Shown here in pieces: positions 1 to 6,573 of a stretch of 12,194 nt of DNA (within the stretch, counting starts at the first letter, position 1; each line of letters begins with the position of its first letter). The stretch is from the NCBI GenBank assembly GCA_031278075.1, contig JAITLE010000109.1, positions 1 through 12,194 on the forward strand, read 5' to 3'. The notes below the pieces were generated by a model, which did no database searches, was not told the origin of the DNA, and was given only the letters and a program-made list of their open reading frames with translations. The position numbers and the translations under genes are program-made. The stretch comes from Bifidobacteriaceae bacterium (GTDB lineage: Bacteria > Actinomycetota > Actinomycetes > Actinomycetales > WQXJ01).

Positions 1-516
1 CCTGGAGACGACCGGAGCCGCCACGGGCGCCGCCGGTTCTGGGGCCGCCGCGGCGCCGATCGTGAAGATGGGCAGGCCGCGCGCCACGCCCACATCGACC
101 AGAGCGGTCTCCGCCATGACCGCTTTGGTCGCGCTGAAGTCGGGCGCGATCCGGATCGCGTCCGTCACCACACCCGAGTCGAGAGCCAGGGCCAGCAGCG
201 CGCCGACCTCGGCCCCGAACGCGTCCCCAGGCGCCAGCACCGCGGCGGCGTCCTCGCCTAGGCTGCCGGCCGCCAGGTCCGCGAGGACGGCCGCCACCGC
301 CCCGGGCTGAGCGTGGGGCCAGGCGCGGGCCGCGCCTTCGACCAACACGACGCGGGCGGCGCCCGCGGCCCCGAAGGCGGCGACGCGCTCAGCCTCAGGC
401 GGGTCCGCCCCGGATCCAGCTGGCGCCACCGCGACCGGTGTGCCCAGCCCCGCGGCTGTCCCCAATAGCTGAGCGGCGGCCGCGTCGTCTTCAATCAATG
501 TCAAGATCAGCCCCAT
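1..516 (-). CDS. etfA: Electron transfer flavoprotein alpha subunit, N-terminal part (cut by window edge)
   Basis: Only the first 172 codons lie in the window; the frame is open to base 1. The protein begins MGLILTLIEDD and continues as an alternating Ala/Gly/Val-rich alpha/beta fold typical of the EtfA/FixB N-terminal domain, with the TKAVMAET segment near residue 133. The C-terminal FAD-binding domain, which would make the call certain, is off the edge. In the ETF family, alpha and beta subunits form a soluble FAD/AMP heterodimer that takes electrons from flavin dehydrogenases. The ATG at 516 is preceded by an AGGGG-type ribosome site. It lies 30 bp after the stop of the etfB gene, so the two are surely co-transcribed. 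A proline/alanine stretch at the very left edge is probably the linker between the domains. The family call rests mainly on pairing with EtfB. Confidence 0.85.
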   Translation of the reverse strand, partial: MGLILTLIEDDAAAAQLLGTAAGLGTPVAVAPAGSGADPPEAERVAAFGAAGAARVVLVEGAARAWPHAQPGAVAAVLADLAAGSLGEDAAAVLAPGDAFGAEVGALLALALDSGVVTDAIRIAPDFSATKAVMAETALVDVGVARGLPIFTIGAAAAPEPAAPVAAPVVSR

Positions 517-546
517 GGCGTGACCCCTCGCTCCCCTAACCGGTCC

Positions 547-1326
547 TCAGATGAGATTGTTTTGCCGCAGCAAGTCGATGAACGCGTCCATCGCCTCGGC
601 TGTGGCGCCGTCGACGGTCCGCCCCCCCACGCGCACCGGCGCCGCGGCCACATCCCGGACTTCGAGGTGGCTCGCGCAGGCGCCCACTTCGCCGCCGTCC
701 AGTCCCAGATCGTCCAAAGACAGCTCGTCGACCGGTTTGCGCCGCGCCAGCATGACCGCTTTGGCCGAGGGATACGCCGGCTGGTTGGCGCCCTCCCCCA
801 CCGCGACCAACGCTGGCAGGGGCGCCGCGAGCGTGAGGGTGGCGGCGTCCTCAACTTTGCGGACCACCGCCCGCCCCTCCACGATCGCCAAGCTGGCCGC
901 GCCGGTGAGTGCGGGAATCTGGAGCCGGGCGGCCAGCTGGACGGGTAATAGACCGGTGCCCGCGTCCGCGGACTCGACACCGGTCAAGATCAGGTCGGCG
1001 CCGCCGAGGCGCTCGACCGCCCGCGCCAGGATCAGCGCGGTGGCGGACACGTCGGACCCGGCGATCGCGTCGTCGACGACGTGGACCGCTCGGTCCGCTC
1101 CCATTTGCAACGCCCGCCGCAACGCCTCGTCCGCCTCGTCGGGGCCGACGGTCAGCGCGACCACTTCCGCCCCGAGTTCCTCGGCCAGCCGCCGCGCCTC
1201 CTCCAGCGGGTGTTCATCGAGTTCGGAGAGCAGCCCGTCGCCCGTCCTGTCCAGGCGCAGCTCGGGCGTGAACTCGTAACCGATCTCGATGTCCGGCACA
1301 TATTTCACCAACACGACGATTCTCAT
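547..1326 (-). CDS. etfB: Electron transfer flavoprotein beta subunit
   Basis: The 259-residue product has the usual EtfB/FixA length. It starts MRIVVLVKYVPD, followed by the family segments LSELDEHPLEEARRL (residues about 39-53), LRRALQMGADRAVHV and VESADAGTGLLPVQLAARL. The ETF-beta signature region follows (RKVEDAATLTLAAPLPALVAVGEG), then YPSAKAVMLARRKPV. Together with EtfA it should carry electrons from one or more flavin dehydrogenases to a membrane acceptor. The ATG at 1326 was preferred to an in-frame ATG 33 bp upstream because the family N-terminus starts exactly at MRIVVLVK, and because GAGAGG sits 8 nt upstream. The start overlaps the stop of the preceding iron-sulfur protein gene by one base (TGATG), a translational-coupling arrangement. 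No FixC or FixX gene is present, so a nitrogen-fixation-type bifurcating Fix complex is not supported. Confidence 0.95.
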   Translation of the reverse strand: MRIVVLVKYVPDIEIGYEFTPELRLDRTGDGLLSELDEHPLEEARRLAEELGAEVVALTVGPDEADEALRRALQMGADRAVHVVDDAIAGSDVSATALILARAVERLGGADLILTGVESADAGTGLLPVQLAARLQIPALTGAASLAIVEGRAVVRKVEDAATLTLAAPLPALVAVGEGANQPAYPSAKAVMLARRKPVDELSLDDLGLDGGEVGACASHLEVRDVAAAPVRVGGRTVDGATAEAMDAFIDLLRQNNLI

Positions 1327-3539
1327 CAGCGGCCTCTCGCTGTTCCGACATAGTTGCACGATGCCGTTCGGTCCCCCGCCGCGGCCAACAGCAGTTGGGC
1401 GACGTCTTGGACCGCGACCGAGGAGGCCTCAGCGGCGGCGGCGTCGCCCATCATGGTGGAGCAGAACGGACAAGCGGTCGCGACTGCGCTCGCTCCGGTG
1501 GCGGTGGCCTCGCCGAAGCGGCGCGCGTTGATCCGCGTCCCTTGGGTCTCCTCGAGCCACATGCGCGCGCCGCCGGCGCCGCAGCAGCCGGAGTCACGGC
1601 CGTGGCACCGCATCTCGCGCAGCTCGAGGTTGCCGATCGCTCCCAACACCGCCCTGGGCGCGCTGGTCACACCGCCGTGGCGGCTGAGGTAACAGGGATC
1701 CTGATAGGTCACGACGACAGGTCCGGCGCCAGTTTCCACGCCGGCGGGCGCGCCGCCGTCAGCTCCGCGAGCCGCACCCGCCCCCACACCACCGCCGACA
1801 GCATCGCACGGCAGGTCGCCGGGCCGCAGCCGCCCCGCGGCGATCAGCTCCGCCAGCAGCTCGGTGTGGTGCAACACCTGATAGCGGCCACCGAAGGGCC
1901 CATATTCGCTGCCTAGCGAGTTCAAGCAGTGCGCGCAAGTCACCACGATCTTGGTGGCGCCGGCTGCGTTCAACGTCGCCACGTTGGCTGCCGCCAGTTC
2001 GGCGAACACTGGCTCGTTGCCGGCTCGCCGGGCCGGATCGCCGGTGCAGCATTCGGCTGAGCCCAGCACCGCGAAGCTCACGCCGGCCTGGTGCAGCAGG
2101 GTGGCGAAAGCCCGGGCCGTGGCCGCGCCGCGCTCGTCGAACGCGCCCGCGCAACCCACCCAGTAGAGGTAGTCGACCTCGCCCAGCGACGCCACGTCCA
2201 CCCCCAGCACAGGCACGTCGAAGCTCAACGGCGCCGCCCAGTCGAGCCGTTTCTTCGGCAGCATCCCCCAGGGGTTCTTCCGGCGCTCCAGGTTGCGGAA
2301 GACCCCGTCCAGCTCCGCCGGGAATTCGGCCAGGCCGAGGACTTGCCGCCGCCTCAGGTCGATCACGTGGTCGACGTGCTCGATCCCGACCGGGCAGATG
2401 TCGACGCACGCCCCGCAAGTGGTGCACGCCCACAAGGCCTCCTGGCTGATCGCGTCCGGAGCGGACGGGCCGACGAGGGGCGGCCGGTCGGCATCGTGCG
2501 CTTGGCGTTCCGCCCAAACCTGGTCACGCAACGCTCCCACCAGCGCTTTCGGGGAGAGCGGCTTGTCTGTGGCCCAAGCGGGGCAAACGGCTTGGCAGCG
2601 GCCGCACTCGGTGCAGGTGGTCACGGCGAGCCGGTCGCGCCACGTCAGATCGGTGCTGGCGCCCACGCCGAGGCGCTCGAACACCGTCTCGGGGAGATCA
2701 GGGTCGGCGAAGTCGATGGCGCGGCCGTCCACCACCACGCCATCCAGACCACCGAGCGCGGGGCTGGCGTCCGGCCGTTTCGCGGTCCACAGGGTCGCGA
2801 AGGCGAGGAAACGGTGCCAGGCGACGCCCATCGTCGGCGTCAATCCGACCACCACCATCCACGCGTAGGACACCAGCAGCTTCGCCAACGCGAGCGAGCG
2901 GACCCACCACTCGAGCGCCTCCGGGGCCGCGCCGGCGTGGACGCGGCCGATCCACGCTGTGGTCGGGAACAGCGCCGCGCCGGGCGCGCCGGGCAACTGC
3001 GATTCGACTCCGCGCAGCCACAACACCAGCACCACGACAGCGAGGATCGTCGCCTCGACGTACCGGGCGCGCCACTGGTGCGAGCCGAAGAAGCGCGACC
3101 GGCGGCCTAATGAACGCCGGGAGGCCGCCCCACGGACCGCGATCAACGCGCCGATTCCTGCCAACCCCAGCCAGGCGAGCGCCTCGACGGTCCAGGCGTA
3201 CGGGACCCAACGGCCCAGCAGCGGGAGTTCGAAGTGCGGGTCGAAGACCTGGCCGGTGGCCGCGATCAAGGTTGTGACCAGCACAAAGAACGACATCATG
3301 GTGAGCCAGTGCGCGGCGGCGATGAACGGCCGACGGGCCATCTGCCGATGCCCGAACACTTGGGCGGCCGTCGCCCCGGTCCGGCGCCAGGGCCGGTCGC
3401 GGCGCCCGCCGGGCAGCTCGGGTTGGCCGGCCGCGAAATGGCGCGCGAAGACCGCCACCCGGTAGACCAGCAGGGTCCAGCCGATCGCGGTCGCCGCGAG
3501 CGCGGCTGCCGCGAAGACGGGGCCGACGGCTGGGCTCAC
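1326..3539 (-). CDS. Membrane iron-sulfur ETF oxidoreductase (EtfD/DgcB type, HdrD-like CCG domains)
   Basis: The 737-residue product starts with about five hydrophobic segments (near 7-30, 72-98, 112-136, 161-176, 213-239), resembling a NarI/heme-b-like anchor. Two [4Fe-4S] motifs follow, CTECGRCQAVCP (Cys309/312/315/319) and CTTCGACVDICP (Cys372/375/378/382). Then come two cysteine-rich CCG domains of the heterodisulfide-reductase type: Cys463, ECC at 496-498 and Cys535/538; then Cys616, GCCGAGGARMW at 651-661 and Cys690/693. This layout matches EtfD of mycobacteria and DgcB of dimethylglycine-degrading pseudomonads, which move electrons from ETF to the quinone pool. The GTG at 3539 is chosen because it overlaps the upstream stop as GTGA and the protein becomes hydrophobic straight after it; a longer ATG frame upstream translates to Arg/Pro-rich shadow sequence. 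A Gly/Ala-rich insert (residues 582-606) splits the second CCG domain. EtfD and DgcB cannot be told apart here. Confidence 0.92.
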   Translation of the reverse strand: MSPAVGPVFAAAALAATAIGWTLLVYRVAVFARHFAAGQPELPGGRRDRPWRRTGATAAQVFGHRQMARRPFIAAAHWLTMMSFFVLVTTLIAATGQVFDPHFELPLLGRWVPYAWTVEALAWLGLAGIGALIAVRGAASRRSLGRRSRFFGSHQWRARYVEATILAVVVLVLWLRGVESQLPGAPGAALFPTTAWIGRVHAGAAPEALEWWVRSLALAKLLVSYAWMVVVGLTPTMGVAWHRFLAFATLWTAKRPDASPALGGLDGVVVDGRAIDFADPDLPETVFERLGVGASTDLTWRDRLAVTTCTECGRCQAVCPAWATDKPLSPKALVGALRDQVWAERQAHDADRPPLVGPSAPDAISQEALWACTTCGACVDICPVGIEHVDHVIDLRRRQVLGLAEFPAELDGVFRNLERRKNPWGMLPKKRLDWAAPLSFDVPVLGVDVASLGEVDYLYWVGCAGAFDERGAATARAFATLLHQAGVSFAVLGSAECCTGDPARRAGNEPVFAELAAANVATLNAAGATKIVVTCAHCLNSLGSEYGPFGGRYQVLHHTELLAELIAAGRLRPGDLPCDAVGGGVGAGAARGADGGAPAGVETGAGPVVVTYQDPCYLSRHGGVTSAPRAVLGAIGNLELREMRCHGRDSGCCGAGGARMWLEETQGTRINARRFGEATATGASAVATACPFCSTMMGDAAAAEASSVAVQDVAQLLLAAAGDRTASCNYVGTARGR

Positions 3540-4864
3540 ACCGCCCCCGGGATCCAGGTGGTGCCGGCGAGGGGCCGACGCGCCATGGCGGCGGCTTCGA
3601 CAGTCAAGGCGACCAGGTCTTCCGGTTCCAGGTTCAGCAGGTGGGCCTTGCCGCAGGCCCGCGCGATGATCTGTGCCTCCATCGTCATGACGCGCAGCAG
3701 GTTGGCGAGCCGGCGGCCGGCGGCGATCGGGTCGAGGCGGCGCGACAGCTGAGGGTCCTGGGTGGTGATCCCGGCCGGGTCGCGGCCCGCCTGCCAATCG
3801 TCGTAGTAGCCGGCGGATGAGCCGAGTTTGCGGTATTCGTCCTCCAGTGCGGGATCGTTGTCGCCGAGCGCGATCAGCGCCGCGGTGCCGATCGAGACGG
3901 CGTCCGCGCCGAGCGCGAGCGCTTTGGCCACGTCCGCACCCGACCTGATCCCGCCGGACACGATCAGCTGCACTTCGCGGTGCGCGCCGGATTCTTGCAG
4001 CGCGTCGACAGCCTGCGGGATCGCCGCCAGTGTGGGGATGCCGACGTGTTCGATGAACACGTCTTGGGTCGCGGCGGTGCCGCCCTGCATGCCGTCCAGG
4101 ACGATGGCGTCGGCGCCAGCTTTGATCGCGAGCATCACGTCGTAGTAGGGCCGCGACGCGCCGATCTTGATGTAGATCGGCTTCTCCCAGTCGGTGATCT
4201 CGCGCAGTTCCGTGATCTTGATCCTGAGATCGTCGGGTCCTGTCCAGTCCGGGTGACGACAGGCCGAACGTTGGTCGATCCCCACCGGCAGAGTCCGCAT
4301 CTCAGCCACCCGCTCGGTGATCTTCTGGCCCAACAGCATCCCGCCGCCGCCTGGCTTGGCGCCTTGGCCGAGGACCACCTCGATGGCGTCCGCCATGCGC
4401 AGGTGGTTCGGGTTCATCCCGTAGCGGGACGGCAGATATTGGTAGACCAGGGTCTTGGAGTGGCCGCGTTCTTCCTCGGTCATGCCGCCGTCGCCGGTGG
4501 TGGTCGAGGTGCCAACCTCGCTGGCGCCCCGGCCGAGCGCCTCTTTGGCCTGCGCCGAAAGGGAGCCGAAGCTCATGCCCGCGATCGTCACCGGAGTCTT
4601 CAGGTGGATCGGCTTGGCGGCGTGGCGGGCGCCGATCACCACGTCGGTGTCGCACCGTTCGCGGTAGCCCTCCAAGGGGTAGCGCGACATCGACGCGCCC
4701 AGGAACAGCAGGTCGTCGAAGTGCGGCACTTTGCGTTTCGCGCCGCCGCCCCTTATGTCGTAGAGGCCTGTCGCGGCCGCGTTCCGGATCGCCGCGATGG
4801 TGGTCCTGTCGAAAGTGGCGGATTCCCTGAGCCCGAGTTGGGCTGGGTCGGCGCTGGTCGGCAT
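3536..4864 (-). CDS. glxD: FMN-binding glutamate synthase-like subunit (GlxD/MgsC family)
   Basis: The 442-residue product corresponds to the FMN (synthase) domain of GltB as a free-standing protein. Recognisable segments are TPVTIAGMSFGSLSAQAKEAL (about 90-110), GDGGMTEEE, the glycine loop GAKPGGGGMLLGQK (168-181), VLDGMQGGTAAT and the phosphate-binding region VSGGIRSGADVAKALALGAD (302-321). The barrel should accept ammonia or an amine at an imino-glutarate intermediate. The Cys triad of the 3Fe-4S cluster (C-x5-C-x4-C-P-V-G in GltB) is absent: residues 360-371 read GRDPAGITTQDP and the only cysteines are 71, 202 and 404. No GltD partner is encoded nearby, so NADPH-GOGAT activity is unlikely. 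N-methylglutamate synthase or a related transfer is the better guess. The ATG at 4864 has an AAGGGAG site upstream; the stop overlaps the next start as GTGA. Confidence 0.93.
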   Translation of the reverse strand: MPTSADPAQLGLRESATFDRTTIAAIRNAAATGLYDIRGGGAKRKVPHFDDLLFLGASMSRYPLEGYRERCDTDVVIGARHAAKPIHLKTPVTIAGMSFGSLSAQAKEALGRGASEVGTSTTTGDGGMTEEERGHSKTLVYQYLPSRYGMNPNHLRMADAIEVVLGQGAKPGGGGMLLGQKITERVAEMRTLPVGIDQRSACRHPDWTGPDDLRIKITELREITDWEKPIYIKIGASRPYYDVMLAIKAGADAIVLDGMQGGTAATQDVFIEHVGIPTLAAIPQAVDALQESGAHREVQLIVSGGIRSGADVAKALALGADAVSIGTAALIALGDNDPALEDEYRKLGSSAGYYDDWQAGRDPAGITTQDPQLSRRLDPIAAGRRLANLLRVMTMEAQIIARACGKAHLLNLEPEDLVALTVEAAAMARRPLAGTTWIPGAV

Positions 4865-4889
4865 CGGGCATCTCCCTTGCTGGGTCGGA

Positions 4890-5597
4890 TCAGTACGCGT
4901 CGGCGTTGTCGACGTGGAAGTTGTAGAGCTGCCGCGCGGAGCCGTAGCGGCGGAAGTCGGCCGGGTTGTCGGCGCGGCCGGCTGCGGCGAGCAACTCCGC
5001 GAGTTCCAGGAGGTGTTCTTCCCGGACCGGTTTCTCGACACAGTCCGCGCCCAGGGAGGCGACCCGGCCCTTGACATAGAGCCGCGCCTCGTAGATCGAA
5101 TCGCCCAGGGCGTCGCCCGCGTCGCCACACACGACCAGGCGTCCCGCCTGGGCCATGAACGCGCTCATGTGCCCCACGTTCCCCCCCACCACGATGTCCA
5201 CGCCTTTCATGGATATGCCACAGCGGGCTGCGGCGTCGGCATCGACCACCAGGATGCCGCCGTGGGCCGTGGCGCCCGCGCTTTGCGAGGCGGAACCCTT
5301 CACGTGGACCCGGCCCGACATCATGTTCTCCGCGAGGCCGACCCCGGCGTTGCCGTGAACCACCACGGTGGCGAGCTGGTTCATGCCGGCGCAGTAGTAG
5401 CCGACGTGGCCTTCGACGGTCACGGTGACGGCCGCGTCGAGCCCGGCCGCGATGGCGTGCGCCCCTTGGGGCCGCGTCACCACCCAGTTGGAGCCGTCCG
5501 CCGCGCGGTGCAGCGCTCGGTTGAGTTCGGTGACGCTGACCTCGGCGAGGTCGACGGTCACACCGGCTGCAGGGTTTTGGTCAATGAGCGTTCCCAT
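4890..5597 (-). CDS. glxC: GXGXG-domain subunit of split glutamate synthase-like enzyme (GlxC/MgsB family)
   Basis: The 235-residue product is a right-handed beta-helix protein equivalent to the C-terminal domain of GltB. It shows the repeated glycine pattern GHVGYYCAGMN, GNAGVGLAENMMSG, GNVGHMSAFMAQ, GDAGDALGDS and ends in a conserved-looking RRYGSARQLYNFHVDNADAY. In GltB this domain is structural, fixing the glutaminase and FMN domains against each other; here it should be the scaffold subunit. Two starts are possible. The ATG at 5597 (used here) has GGAAG 10 nt upstream and overlaps the glutaminase gene by 40 bp. A GTG at 5561 overlaps that gene's stop as GTGA, the same form as a later junction in this operon, and would give an N-terminus MTVDLAEVSVTELNRALH that fits my memory of the family better. 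Downstream, 25 bp separate it from the FMN subunit. Confidence 0.92.
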   Translation of the reverse strand: MGTLIDQNPAAGVTVDLAEVSVTELNRALHRAADGSNWVVTRPQGAHAIAAGLDAAVTVTVEGHVGYYCAGMNQLATVVVHGNAGVGLAENMMSGRVHVKGSASQSAGATAHGGILVVDADAAARCGISMKGVDIVVGGNVGHMSAFMAQAGRLVVCGDAGDALGDSIYEARLYVKGRVASLGADCVEKPVREEHLLELAELLAAAGRADNPADFRRYGSARQLYNFHVDNADAY

Positions 5598-6514
5598 GCG
5601 TACACCACTTCCGGGTCGGGTTCGAAGATGCGGGCGTTCTCGATGCCGGGCAGGCCGGTCAGGTAGCGGTATTCGGAGGCGACCGCCACCAGGTCTGCGG
5701 TCTCCGCGACCACCGCTGGTTTGCAGGCGATGGCGTCGCGGACCACCGCGAAGGATGTCGCGGAGGAGACGAGGAGCGTGTAGAAGCCGTCGAACCGGGC
5801 GCACAGCGCGGTCAAGGCTCGCTCGACGGGGGCGCCGGTGGCGAGTTCCCGGGCGATGAAGCGGGCGCCGACCTCTGTGTCGTTGAGGGAGTCGAAGGCG
5901 ACTCCGGCGGCGATCAGGCGTTTGCGGATCGACTCATGGTTGGAGAAGGAGCCGTTGTGGACGAGGCATTCGTCGTCGCCGACCGAGAAGGGGTGCGACC
6001 CGCCGGGTGTCACGGCTGATTCGGTGGCCATTCTGGTGTGCGCCACGCCCTGCCAGCCGCCCCTTGCGGCGAGCCGCCAGTCCTTCGCGAGCGCGTCAGG
6101 TTCGCCTGTGCCTTTCAGCACGGTCAGGGTGCGGCCACGCGAGATCACGGTGGCGTCGGGGAGGGCGGCCCGGACGGCCGCGTCCAGTTCCGCGGGGGCG
6201 GCCAGCGCCCGGATGACCGTCGTCTGCCCCGCGGTTTCGACTTGGACGCCGTGCACGATCCCGTCCGCCTCACCCGCGACCGCCGCCGCGACCGCGACCG
6301 CGTGCGCGCCCGGGTCTTCGCCGATGTCGGGCTGGGCGCCGAGCACGCAGACGGTTGCTTGGCCCGCGGGGATCGTTGCCGGGTCGGAGTAGATGCCGAC
6401 CCCGGCGGAGTCGTTGCCTCGTCCTTGGGCTTGGCTCAGCATGCCGCCGAGCAGCTCGCCGAGGGCGGGATAGAGGAGCGGGTTGCGCAGATGCAATCCG
6501 GCTATGCCGCACAT
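5558..6514 (-). CDS. glxB: Class II glutamine amidotransferase subunit (GlxB/MgsA family)
   Basis: The 318-residue product starts MCGIAGLHL, so removal of Met exposes the catalytic Cys2 of N-terminal-nucleophile amidotransferases. Other class II signatures are GRGNDSAGVGIY (31-42), the arginine of AHTRMATES (about 158-166), HPFS, the oxyanion-hole VHNGSFSNH (185-193) and NDTEV (211-215). It should hydrolyse glutamine, or a gamma-glutamyl amide, and feed the released ammonia or amine to the FMN subunit. About 110 residues (43-155) lie between the GRGNDSAG and AHTR blocks, more than in a minimal glutaminase domain; I take this to be normal for this three-subunit family but could not check. A strong AGGAGG site precedes the ATG, with a 53-bp gap to the ligase gene upstream. 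That gap contains two inverted repeats. Confidence 0.93.
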   Translation of the reverse strand: MCGIAGLHLRNPLLYPALGELLGGMLSQAQGRGNDSAGVGIYSDPATIPAGQATVCVLGAQPDIGEDPGAHAVAVAAAVAGEADGIVHGVQVETAGQTTVIRALAAPAELDAAVRAALPDATVISRGRTLTVLKGTGEPDALAKDWRLAARGGWQGVAHTRMATESAVTPGGSHPFSVGDDECLVHNGSFSNHESIRKRLIAAGVAFDSLNDTEVGARFIARELATGAPVERALTALCARFDGFYTLLVSSATSFAVVRDAIACKPAVVAETADLVAVASEYRYLTGLPGIENARIFEPDPEVVYAWERSLTKTLQPV

Positions 6515-6538
6515 GTGGCCTCCTGGCTTGGTTTCTTG

Positions 6539-6573
6539 CTATGAATCATAGTCTGCTCCTGAGAAACTCAGGA
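6539..6573. promoter_or_regulatory. Tandem inverted repeats between ligase and glutaminase genes
   Basis: Two perfect inverted repeats sit side by side in an AT-richer patch. CTATGA-A-TCATAG (6539-6551) is a 13-bp palindrome. TCCTGAG-AAA-CTCAGGA (6557-6573) has a 7-bp stem and a 3-base loop, and its stem includes the stop codon of the ligase gene. On the minus strand, TTGACT stands just upstream and TATGAT lies inside the palindrome, but they are 23 bp apart, too far for an ordinary sigma-70 promoter. Possible roles are an operator, an RNA processing or stability hairpin that changes the ratio of ligase to synthase, or an internal promoter. No U-tract follows, so a simple terminator is unlikely. 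Confidence 0.5.

Noticed and set aside
2091..3110. Long open frame on the plus strand (339 codons) opposite the Fe-S protein gene
   Set aside because: The product is rich in Arg, His and Gln with no family resemblance, and the opposite frame encodes a clear multi-domain Fe-S protein. In DNA this GC-rich, antisense frames stay open by chance.
1..3539. FixABCX-type electron-bifurcating complex
   Set aside because: EtfA and EtfB are the FixBA homologs, but FixC and FixX are absent and the partner is a CCG-domain membrane Fe-S protein.
3536..6514. Standard assimilatory NADPH glutamate synthase (GltBD)
   Set aside because: Domains are on three separate genes, the 3Fe-4S cysteines are missing and no GltD gene is present.
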